Positions 1 through 5,624 of a stretch of DNA of 26,108 nt are shown here, one piece after another; position 1 is the first letter of the stretch, and the number at the start of each line of letters is the position of its first letter. The DNA is from Lachnospiraceae bacterium (GTDB lineage Bacteria > Bacillota > Clostridia > Lachnospirales > Lachnospiraceae). The notes under the pieces are model-generated. The model saw nothing but the letters and a program-made list of their open reading frames with translations. It made no database searches and was not told the DNA's origin. Where the stretch lies: contig CAAGPW010000276.1 in assembly GCA_900771955.1 (NCBI GenBank), positions 1-26,108 of the forward strand, read 5' to 3'. Made by a program: the position numbers and the translations under genes.

Positions 1-415
1 AAATTGCAGTTGCAATTGCAGAACCCAGCATAGCAGTCAGCTCCGGTGCACAGTCCGGATCTACAGAAAGTACCAGGTTGTTCAAAGTTACATCATTTCT
101 GTAATCCTTCGGAAACAGCGGACGCATCGGACGGTCAATGACACGGGAAGTAAGCACTGCATTCTCAGATGCCTTTCCCTCTCTCTTGTTAAATCCTCCC
201 GGAATCTTTCCGACTGCATACATCTTTTCTTCAAATTCCACACTGAGCGGGAAAAAGTCGATCCCCTCTCTTGGCTTTTCCGATGCGGTAGCGGTAGACA
301 GCACGGTCGTATCGCCATAGCGCATAAAAGCCGCTCCGTTCGCCTGTGCGCAGACCTTTCCGATTTCCACGGTAAGGGTTCTGCCTGCAAGTTCCATAGA
401 AAAACTCTTAAACAT
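1..415 (-). CDS. pnp: Polyribonucleotide nucleotidyltransferase (PNPase), N-terminal part
   Basis: PNPase degrades RNA 3' to 5' by phosphorolysis, releasing nucleoside diphosphates, and takes part in mRNA turnover. Only the first 138 codons are in the window; the rest lies beyond base 1. The protein begins MFKSFSMELAGRTLTVEIGK and continues with the first RNase PH-like domain: the GDTTVLSTAT strand, the FFPLSVEFEEK segment, GKIPGGFNKREGK, and SRVIDRPMRPLFP, all characteristic of PNPase. The ATG at 415 is chosen because an AGGAG site lies 6-7 bases upstream and the protein starts where the family does. It lies downstream of rpsO, the order also seen in E. coli and Bacillus. A terminator and a long leader hairpin separate the two genes, so expression is probably controlled in the leader. 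The identification is very secure; the C-terminal KH and S1 domains cannot be seen here. Confidence 0.97.
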   Translation of the reverse strand, partial: MFKSFSMELAGRTLTVEIGKVCAQANGAAFMRYGDTTVLSTATASEKPREGIDFFPLSVEFEEKMYAVGKIPGGFNKREGKASENAVLTSRVIDRPMRPLFPKDYRNDVTLNNLVLSVDPDCAPELTAMLGSAIATAI

Positions 416-458
416 ATTCTTTCTCCTTTTCGACATGATCTGTCTGATTTGTTTCTGA

Positions 459-531
459 CAGAAGTGACCGAAACTACTGAACAACCTACGACTCTCATAC
501 ACTGTTCAGTGGTCTCGGGATCTTACTTCTG
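459..531 (-). promoter_or_regulatory. Long stem-loop in the pnp 5' leader
   Basis: Read on the minus strand, the leader 44 bases before the pnp start can fold into a long hairpin. The inner stem pairs 503-517 with 469-483: 15 positions with one G-U pair and one mismatch, closing a 19-base loop. An outer perfect 7-bp stem pairs 525-531 with 459-465, separated from the inner stem by a 7/3 internal loop. In E. coli the pnp leader forms a long duplex that RNase III cuts and PNPase then trims, which is how PNPase represses itself. Whether this clostridial leader works the same way is inference; the pairing itself is plain in the sequence. Confidence 0.7.
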
Positions 532-561
532 CCGTATATAACAAAGGATTTCTCCTTTATT

Positions 562-596
562 ACCAAAACGAAAACAGGGCGGAACTTCTCCGCCCT
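562..596 (-). terminator. Rho-independent terminator after rpsO
   Basis: On the minus strand an 8-bp GC-rich stem (AGGGCGGA paired with TCCGCCCT, 589-596 with 576-583) closes a 5-base loop and is followed by the T-rich run GTTTTCGTTTT. It starts 15 bases after the rpsO stop codon. The T-tract is interrupted, so some readthrough into pnp is plausible. Confidence 0.85.
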
Positions 597-610
597 ATCT
601 ACCGGTCCTG

Positions 611-877
611 TTATTTTCTCAGACCTAAACGTTCAATTAAAGAACGATATCTTTCAATATCGGTTTTCTTTAAGTATGCCAGTAAACCACGTCTCTGACC
701 TACCATCTTAAGAAGTCCTCTTCTGGAATGATGATCCTTCTGGTTCTCCTTTAAATGCTCGGTAAGTTCATTGATTCTGGCTGTCAAAAGAGCTACCTGT
801 ACTTCCGGTGATCCGGTATCTCCAGATGTTCTTCCATATTCAGCGATAATAGCCTGTTTCTTTTCTTTTGCTAACAT
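611..877 (-). CDS. rpsO: 30S ribosomal protein S15
   Basis: S15 is a primary 16S rRNA-binding protein of the small subunit that nucleates assembly of the platform and contacts 23S rRNA in the 70S ribosome. The 88-residue product matches the family length (about 89) and carries the hallmark stretches GDTGSPEVQVALLTARI, LTEHLKENQKDHHSRRGLL and the basic YLKKTDIERY...LGLRK end. The ATG at 877 has an AGGAGG site 8 bases upstream. It has its own promoter (982-1010), a leader of about 95 bases with a possible S15-binding fold, and a terminator, so it can be expressed apart from its neighbours. pnp follows. There is no sign of truncation. Confidence 0.98.
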   Translation of the reverse strand: MLAKEKKQAIIAEYGRTSGDTGSPEVQVALLTARINELTEHLKENQKDHHSRRGLLKMVGQRRGLLAYLKKTDIERYRSLIERLGLRK

Positions 878-903
878 GTGTTAGTCCTCCTTTAAAATTA
901 ATC

Positions 904-962
904 GCCCGTCTTTTGCATGATACTCAGTAAAAGGTCGGAGTGTCCATCTACCGAATATGGGC
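904..962 (-). promoter_or_regulatory. Structured rpsO leader, possible S15-binding three-way junction
   Basis: On the minus strand GCCC (962-959) can pair with GGGC (907-904) to close a junction holding two hairpins: TCGG/CCGA (954-951 with 938-935) and CTTTT/AAAAG (933-929 with 914-910). S15 binds a three-way junction in 16S rRNA, and rpsO leaders in several bacterial groups mimic it to autoregulate translation. The helices here are short (4, 4 and 5 bp), so the fold is only a candidate. The element ends 27 bases before the start codon. Confidence 0.4.
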
Positions 963-981
963 TGTAAACTCATGCCAAATT

Positions 982-1010
982 ATTGTAACATACTTGTTTT
1001 TCCTTGTAAA
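982..1010 (-). promoter_or_regulatory. rpsO promoter
   Basis: A vegetative promoter reads TTTACA (1010-1005), a 17-base spacer, and TACAAT (987-982) on the minus strand. Expected transcription start is near 975, giving a leader of roughly 95-100 bases before the rpsO ATG. It lies directly after the stop codon of the NlpC/P60 gene, for which no terminator is visible. Confidence 0.75.
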
Positions 1011-1022
1011 CAAAAACTTTGC

Positions 1023-2273
1023 CTAATTTAAAATACGGACTACGCATACCGGATTGCGGTAGCTTGCATTGGAAATTTTGATTCCTGTCTTCGGTGAGCT
1101 TGCATGTACCACCTGTCCGTTGCCAATGTAAATACCGACATGATTGATTCCCCGGCCGTTTCCATAGAAGAACAGGTCCCCCGGCTGTGCTTCGGAAGCA
1201 CTGATCTTCGTGCCGCATCCTGCCTGTGAAGCTGCATGATGCGGAAGTGAAATACCGTACTTTGCATAAACTGACAACACAAATCCCGAGCAGTCCGCAC
1301 CATTCGTAAGGCTTGTACCTCCCCAGACGTACGGATTTCCCACAAACTGTGTTGCATAAGATACCAGTGACACGCGGACATCCGAGATTCCCTGTCCATA
1401 TTTTACCTCAGTCATGGTCATGGCCTTCTGAAGCTCAGATGAGATGGATACATACTCCTTGCTGACATAGCCCTCATCTCCGTCCATATCGACCTTTACC
1501 CAGTCTCCGAGATCTTCCAGTACCTGCAGTTCTTCCCCCATCGGCATAAGAGAGAGAATCGTACAGTCAGTGTTCGGCTGTTCTCTGACATAAAGCGTTT
1601 CAGTTGTAACGGTAGCGACAGAAGACATTACCTCTGCTGCCCTTGCCTTTGCGGCATCTCCGGTCAGAAGATATTCTCCCTTTACGTAACCGTTTACATT
1701 TCCGGACTGGATCTGATACCACTCGCCCTGGATCTGTAAGATCTCACATCCGGAGTCCTTCGGCATCTTTCCGACGATATCAGAATTTTCATCTGCCGCT
1801 GCTCTGACATTCAAAGTCGTATCAACATTTGCAATACCAAGATTGGTATAGCCACAAACGGTCTCCGGCTGCGCTGCTGCTGCACTTTCCTGCGCTGCTG
1901 CATCTGCCGTTTCCGCATCCTGCTGCGCACTGTCTGCCGCCGCATCTTCCTGACCTGTCATATCATCTGTTGATGTCACATCCAGAGCTGCATCCGAAGC
2001 ATCTGCGCCATCTGCCGGCGTTTCTGCTGCTGTTGTCTCCTCCGACTGCGCTGCCGCCATAGCAGGCAGTGCACGCACATCTGCCGCTGTCACGGTATTG
2101 ATTCCGGATTTTGAAACATCCGCCCTGTCAGTTCCCATATATGTCGAAAGCTGTGCACAGACTCCTGCATTCAGTCCGGTCACCGGCGAAGCTCCTGCCG
2201 ACATGGTACCTGACATAAACAAAATAGAACCTGCACATCCGATTGCTATAATTCTTACAAATCTCTTTTTCAT
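1023..2273 (-). CDS. Secreted SH3b-NlpC/P60 peptidoglycan endopeptidase
   Basis: Predicted cell-wall hydrolase that cuts stem-peptide bonds outside the membrane. The 416-residue protein starts with a signal peptide (MKKRFVRIIAIGCAGSILFM, cleavage near ASA/GAS around residue 28). A low-complexity Ala/Glu/Asp/Thr-rich stretch follows (about 72-138), then two bacterial SH3 domains (about 140-204 and 218-276) and a C-terminal NlpC/P60 domain (about 298-416). The catalytic Cys328 is in GADCSGF, His378 in INHVGIYIG, and the third polar residue His390 in VVHAS. The ATG at 2273 is preferred over an in-frame ATG at 2318, because it has AGGAGG 9 bases upstream and begins a proper signal peptide; the upstream ATG lies in the leader of the strong promoter. 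A WalR-type box lies upstream. The gene sits between ribF and rpsO but is a separate transcription unit. Domain call very sure; exact bond cleaved unknown. Confidence 0.93.
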   Translation of the reverse strand: MKKRFVRIIAIGCAGSILFMSGTMSAGASPVTGLNAGVCAQLSTYMGTDRADVSKSGINTVTAADVRALPAMAAAQSEETTAAETPADGADASDAALDVTSTDDMTGQEDAAADSAQQDAETADAAAQESAAAAQPETVCGYTNLGIANVDTTLNVRAAADENSDIVGKMPKDSGCEILQIQGEWYQIQSGNVNGYVKGEYLLTGDAAKARAAEVMSSVATVTTETLYVREQPNTDCTILSLMPMGEELQVLEDLGDWVKVDMDGDEGYVSKEYVSISSELQKAMTMTEVKYGQGISDVRVSLVSYATQFVGNPYVWGGTSLTNGADCSGFVLSVYAKYGISLPHHAASQAGCGTKISASEAQPGDLFFYGNGRGINHVGIYIGNGQVVHASSPKTGIKISNASYRNPVCVVRILN

Positions 2274-2332
2274 GAATAAAAGCCTCCTGTAAAACACTAC
2301 GCTATTTTTCATTACCAATTTTATAATTTAAA

Positions 2333-2361
2333 ATTATAGCAATCTTCTTTAACAATGTCAA
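2333..2361 (-). promoter_or_regulatory. Promoter of the NlpC/P60 gene
   Basis: A perfect consensus vegetative promoter on the minus strand: TTGACA (2361-2356), 17-base spacer, TATAAT (2338-2333). The start site should fall near 2326, giving a leader of about 52 bases that ends in AGGAGG and the ATG at 2273. Confidence 0.9.
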
Positions 2362-2369
2362 CATATTTT

Positions 2370-2386
2370 TGTAACAATTATGTAAC
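2370..2386 (+). promoter_or_regulatory. WalR (YycF)-type binding box
   Basis: On the plus strand the sequence reads TGTAAC-N5-TGTAAC, an exact match to the published WalR consensus TGT(A/T)A(A/T/C)-N5-TGT(A/T)A(A/T/C). The two half sites belong to a 10-base direct repeat, TGTAACAATT, with an 11-base period (2370-2379 and 2381-2390). It ends 9 bases upstream of the -35 element of the NlpC/P60 hydrolase promoter. WalR controls cell-wall hydrolases, including NlpC/P60 types, in Bacillus and Staphylococcus. That this organism has WalR and uses this site is inference. Confidence 0.6.
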
Positions 2387-2416
2387 AATTGTTTTTTCTT
2401 CCAGTAAAAACTGGTT

Positions 2417-3340
2417 TCAGTCACATCTGTCCAAATAAGATCTGCAAAAAAGGATGTCCTTCTCCATCTGTGCCTTCAATTCGGAAATTCCCTGGAATCT
2501 GCGCTCTCCACGCACCCATTTTAGCAGGCTGACCTTTGCATGTCTGCCGTAGAGATCTCCGTTAAAATCAAACAGATGTGTTTCTACTCCGACCGGATTA
2601 TCACCGGCGATCGTCGGCTTACAGCCGATATTGGTGATTCCTGCATAGAATTTTCCATCAATCTCAACTCTGGCTGCGTACACTCCAAACGGCGGAAGCA
2701 GTTTTTCCGGCGGCGGGAGCAGATTGATCGTCGGAATTCCGATTTTTCTGCCGATCTGATTTCCGTGCACGATGGTTCCCTGCAGAAAATAGGCATATCC
2801 AAGCAGCATATCCGCTTTTTCCATGTTTCCGGCAGTAATCTCTTCCCGGATGAACGTACTGCTGATATCGCGCCCCTCATACTGCATCTTGTCCACGATC
2901 TGCGCTTCATAATGGTAAACAGGCGCATATTCCTTAAGCATCTTATAATCTCCGCGCCGTTTATATCCAAAGCTGCAGTCCGTACCGGCAACTATACACC
3001 GGATGGAGAGCTGCTCAACAATTTTTTTTAAGAACACTTCAGCAGGCATATGCATGATCTCATCGGTAAACGGGCATTCAATCAGATAATCTATGCCGCT
3101 TTGCTCAAAGAGATGCACTTTTTCCTCATTTGTTGTCAGTACTTTTGCCTCGTTTTGTTCCAGCGATTTTTTCGGCGGTATATCAAACGTAAAGATCACC
3201 GCCTTCAAGCCTTCTTTTTTCTTTTGAAAGACATAATCCATGAGCAGTTCATGCCCACGGTGCAGTCCGTCAAATTTTCCAATGGACAACACCGTCGGTT
3301 CTGCCACATGAAAATCAAGTCTGCCTTTTATGTACTCCAT
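2417..3340 (-). CDS. ribF: Bifunctional riboflavin kinase / FAD synthetase
   Basis: Converts riboflavin to FMN and then FMN to FAD in the cytoplasm. The 307-residue length is typical. The N-terminal FMN adenylyltransferase domain carries the nucleotidyltransferase signature GKFDGLHRGH (21-30) and the ISSTFIRE segment (159-166). The C-terminal riboflavin kinase domain shows GRKIGIPTIN (197-206), GVYAARV, and ETHLFDFNGDLYG (253-265). The ATG at 3340 lies 9 bases after the truB stop, with a GGACAGG site overlapping that stop, so the two genes are translationally linked. It is the last gene of the rimP-to-ribF run; no clear terminator follows, only a weak 5-bp hairpin. Identification is secure. 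Confidence 0.97.
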   Translation of the reverse strand: MEYIKGRLDFHVAEPTVLSIGKFDGLHRGHELLMDYVFQKKKEGLKAVIFTFDIPPKKSLEQNEAKVLTTNEEKVHLFEQSGIDYLIECPFTDEIMHMPAEVFLKKIVEQLSIRCIVAGTDCSFGYKRRGDYKMLKEYAPVYHYEAQIVDKMQYEGRDISSTFIREEITAGNMEKADMLLGYAYFLQGTIVHGNQIGRKIGIPTINLLPPPEKLLPPFGVYAARVEIDGKFYAGITNIGCKPTIAGDNPVGVETHLFDFNGDLYGRHAKVSLLKWVRGERRFQGISELKAQMEKDILFCRSYLDRCD

Positions 3341-3349
3341 AATCCTGTC

Positions 3350-4249
3350 CTATCCCATAAAAATTTTCACCGGTTTCAGAAAAAGTCCTGCATCATCCAT
3401 ACGGTAAATTCCAATAAACTGTCCACCTTTGTCATAAACCCGGAGTTGATCCCTGTTATAGGTTTCCCTGTAATCCAAAAAGTATTCCGGTGCCATACGG
3501 TTTCCATTATACAGTATTTTCTCATATTCCGATCTTGCCGTGACAGCCGGATACTGCAAAAATACAGAATCTATGCTTTTTATAACAGAATCCACCGTAT
3601 GCTCTCCCGCCATCTGCTCGATCTCTGAGAGCGTATGCGACTCTTCCAGCGTAAAATCTGCTACGCGTGTGCGCACCAGCGATTCCATACAACCTCCGCA
3701 GCCAAGCGACTCTCCTATATCCTTGCAGAGTGTACGGATATAGGTACCACGCGCACAGGAGACGGTAAATCTCACTTTCGGCAGTACAATCTCATTTATC
3801 GTGATCTCATATATCATCCGTTTTCTTGGCTTCCGCTCTACCGTCACACCCGCTCTTGCCAGATCGCAGAGCTTTTTTCCATCCACCTTAAGTGCGGAGT
3901 ACATGGGTGGAATCTGCTCGATCTCACCGACAAAACGCTCCATGGCAGTCCTTACCTGCTGTTCTGTCACTGTCACTTCTTTTTCTTCCAGAACGGTTCC
4001 GGAAATATCCTGTGTATCCGTCTTTTTCCCAAGCAGCAATACCGCCTCATATTCCTTATCCTTGTCCGTTAAAAGTTCGCAGACTTTTGTTGCCTTGCCG
4101 AGACATACGGGCAGTACACCGGTTGCATCCGGATCCAGTGTTCCGGTATGTCCGATTTTTTTCTGACCGAGAATCCCTCTTAATTTTGCGACCACATCAA
4201 AGGAAGTAAAACCCTTTTCCTTCCGTACAATTATGATTCCGTTTTTCAT
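3350..4249 (-). CDS. truB: tRNA pseudouridine(55) synthase
   Basis: Isomerises uridine 55 in the T loop of most tRNAs. The 299-residue protein contains the TruB catalytic motif GHTGTLDP (33-40) with the nucleophile Asp39, the PPMYSALKVDGKKL segment (114-127), and RGTYIRTLCKDIG (167-179). A small PUA-like C-terminal region covers about 230-299. In the PPxYSAxK...AR motif the usual Tyr before the Ala-Arg pair is Cys128, a minor change. The ATG at 4249 overlaps the stop of nrnA in an ATGA junction, typical of coupled translation. Its place between nrnA and ribF is the usual one in Clostridia. Identification is secure. Confidence 0.97.
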   Translation of the reverse strand: MKNGIIIVRKEKGFTSFDVVAKLRGILGQKKIGHTGTLDPDATGVLPVCLGKATKVCELLTDKDKEYEAVLLLGKKTDTQDISGTVLEEKEVTVTEQQVRTAMERFVGEIEQIPPMYSALKVDGKKLCDLARAGVTVERKPRKRMIYEITINEIVLPKVRFTVSCARGTYIRTLCKDIGESLGCGGCMESLVRTRVADFTLEESHTLSEIEQMAGEHTVDSVIKSIDSVFLQYPAVTARSEYEKILYNGNRMAPEYFLDYRETYNRDQLRVYDKGGQFIGIYRMDDAGLFLKPVKIFMG

Positions 4250-5205
4250 ATTTCCTGTTCCAGTTGTTTTTCTATTTCTGCAAGAAGAATGTCCCGAATC
4301 TCTAAAATCGAGTCGTACATTGTAACTCCCGCAGCCCGTATGTGACCACCGCCGCCAAATTTCATTGCGATCTGCGCCACATCCACCATACTTTTTGAAC
4401 GCATGCTGACTTTATAGCCATGCTCCTCCGTCTCATATAAAAAGACCGCAACCTCGACATCCTTCGTCACACGAAGCTGGTTTACGATTCCATCCAGATG
4501 CTTTGGCAGCACATCAAATGCTTTCATATCCGCATCGGTAACCGCTGTAAAGATCACTTTTCCACCCAGATGCAGTGTACTGTCCATCAGTGCTTTTCCC
4601 ATGATCCGGTTCTGATTGTAAGTCTTTTCGTAAAAAGTTTTATCCACGATGGATGTAAAGTCGATACCCATCTCCATCAGTTTTCCGGCAATCGCCATCG
4701 TTTTGGCTGACGTGCAGGAATACTGGAACACTCCGGTATCATGCACGATTCCGACATAGATACACTCTGCGATCTCTTTTGTGATCTTTTCCTCCTCAAG
4801 CAGTTCAAAAACCAGTTCGCTGGTGGAACTTGCTTTCGGGAAAATATAATTTTCATCCGCAAATCCGGTATTGCTCACATGGTGATCCACGCAGACCGTC
4901 TTTTTTGCCTCCTCAAAATATACCGCAGCATCTCCAAGACGTGCGGTATCTCCGCAATCCAGCATGATAAAGAGATCATATGCCGGCATTTTCGGATACT
5001 CACTTTTTATATTTTCGGAATTTTTTAAAAATTTAAAAATATTCGGAATTGGCTGTAAATACAGATCTACCTGAATCTGCGGATAATAGGTTCTGATATA
5101 GTTGTAAACGGCCAGACAGGAGCCGACACAGTCTCCGTCCGGTCTGACATGACCGGCAACCGCTACGGTTCCCGCCCCCTCTAACTGGGATTTTAAATTA
5201 TCCAT
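4246..5205 (-). CDS. nrnA: DHH/DHHA1 phosphoesterase, nanoRNase / pAp phosphatase
   Basis: Family members degrade RNA oligonucleotides of a few residues and dephosphorylate pAp, finishing mRNA decay and sulfur-metabolism by-product removal. The 319-residue protein has DHH motif I GHVRPDGDCVGS (18-29), motif II LDCGD (82-86), the DHH triad in VDHHVSN (106-112), motif IV HDTG (155-158), and the DHHA1 glycine loop GGGGHIRAAG (284-293), so the metal site is complete. The ATG at 5205 is chosen over an upstream ATG at 5265, since it has an AGAGGG site overlapping the rbfA stop codon and the upstream option would overlap rbfA by 50 bases. It lies between rbfA and truB. The NrnA assignment over other DHH proteins rests on size and context. 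Confidence 0.9.
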   Translation of the reverse strand: MDNLKSQLEGAGTVAVAGHVRPDGDCVGSCLAVYNYIRTYYPQIQVDLYLQPIPNIFKFLKNSENIKSEYPKMPAYDLFIMLDCGDTARLGDAAVYFEEAKKTVCVDHHVSNTGFADENYIFPKASSTSELVFELLEEEKITKEIAECIYVGIVHDTGVFQYSCTSAKTMAIAGKLMEMGIDFTSIVDKTFYEKTYNQNRIMGKALMDSTLHLGGKVIFTAVTDADMKAFDVLPKHLDGIVNQLRVTKDVEVAVFLYETEEHGYKVSMRSKSMVDVAQIAMKFGGGGHIRAAGVTMYDSILEIRDILLAEIEKQLEQEI

Positions 5206-5215
5206 AAATTCCCTC

Positions 5216-5599
5216 TTATTCTTCTCTGCTCTTTGCGTTGCTCTCATCCTGTTCGCATACATCATCGATCATTTTTGACATATTGACACCGTATTCGATC
5301 GACTGATCCATAATAAAACGGATCTGCGGCGTATTTCGCAAATTTACGCTCTTTGCCAGTTCCCGGCGGATATAACCTTCCGCACTGGTGAGACCGGCAA
5401 GTGTATCTTTCTGGGACTTTTCGTCCCCGAGGACACTGATGTATGCTTTTGCGCTCTTTAGATCCGGCGCCACTTCCACTGCGACAACGCTCGTCATCGG
5501 ATTGATGCGCGGATCTTTGATCTCGCTGCGGATAATATTGGATAATTCGCGATGGACTTCCTCATTGATCCGCATATTTTTCATACTGTTCTTGCGCAT
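5216..5599 (-). CDS. rbfA: 30S ribosome-binding factor A
   Basis: Small KH-fold protein that binds the 30S subunit late in assembly and helps mature the 5' end of 16S rRNA. The 127-residue product starts MRKNSMKNMRINEEVHRELS and carries the family features SEIKDPRI (26-33), AKAYISVLGD (about 50-59), and LRNTPQIRFIMDQSIEYGVNMSKMID near the end. The ATG at 5599 has AGGAGA 6 bases upstream, better than the in-frame ATGs at codons 6 and 9. It lies 25 bases after infB. The ylxP gene found between infB and rbfA in Bacillus is absent here. Confidence 0.95.
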   Translation of the reverse strand: MRKNSMKNMRINEEVHRELSNIIRSEIKDPRINPMTSVVAVEVAPDLKSAKAYISVLGDEKSQKDTLAGLTSAEGYIRRELAKSVNLRNTPQIRFIMDQSIEYGVNMSKMIDDVCEQDESNAKSREE

Positions 5600-5624
5600 G
5601 TTGTCTCCTTTTTATTTTAAAATC

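Noticed and set aside
984..1000. Second WalR-like box (TGTAAC-N5-TGTTTT) over the rpsO promoter
   Set aside because: The second half breaks the consensus at one position, and the first half simply overlaps the -10 element TACAAT, so it is explained by the promoter.
2274..2318. 15-residue N-terminal extension of the NlpC/P60 protein from an upstream ATG
   Set aside because: It would put extra residues before a good signal peptide and ignore the AGGAGG site at the ATG at 2273.
2401..2414. CCAGT-AAAA-ACTGG hairpin after ribF as a terminator
   Set aside because: Only 5 bp and no T-tract follows in the minus direction; too weak to call as a terminator.
3050..3628. Plus-strand open frame of 192 codons opposite ribF and truB
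   Set aside because: It spans the joint of two well-identified genes on the other strand, with no recognisable motif or start signal.
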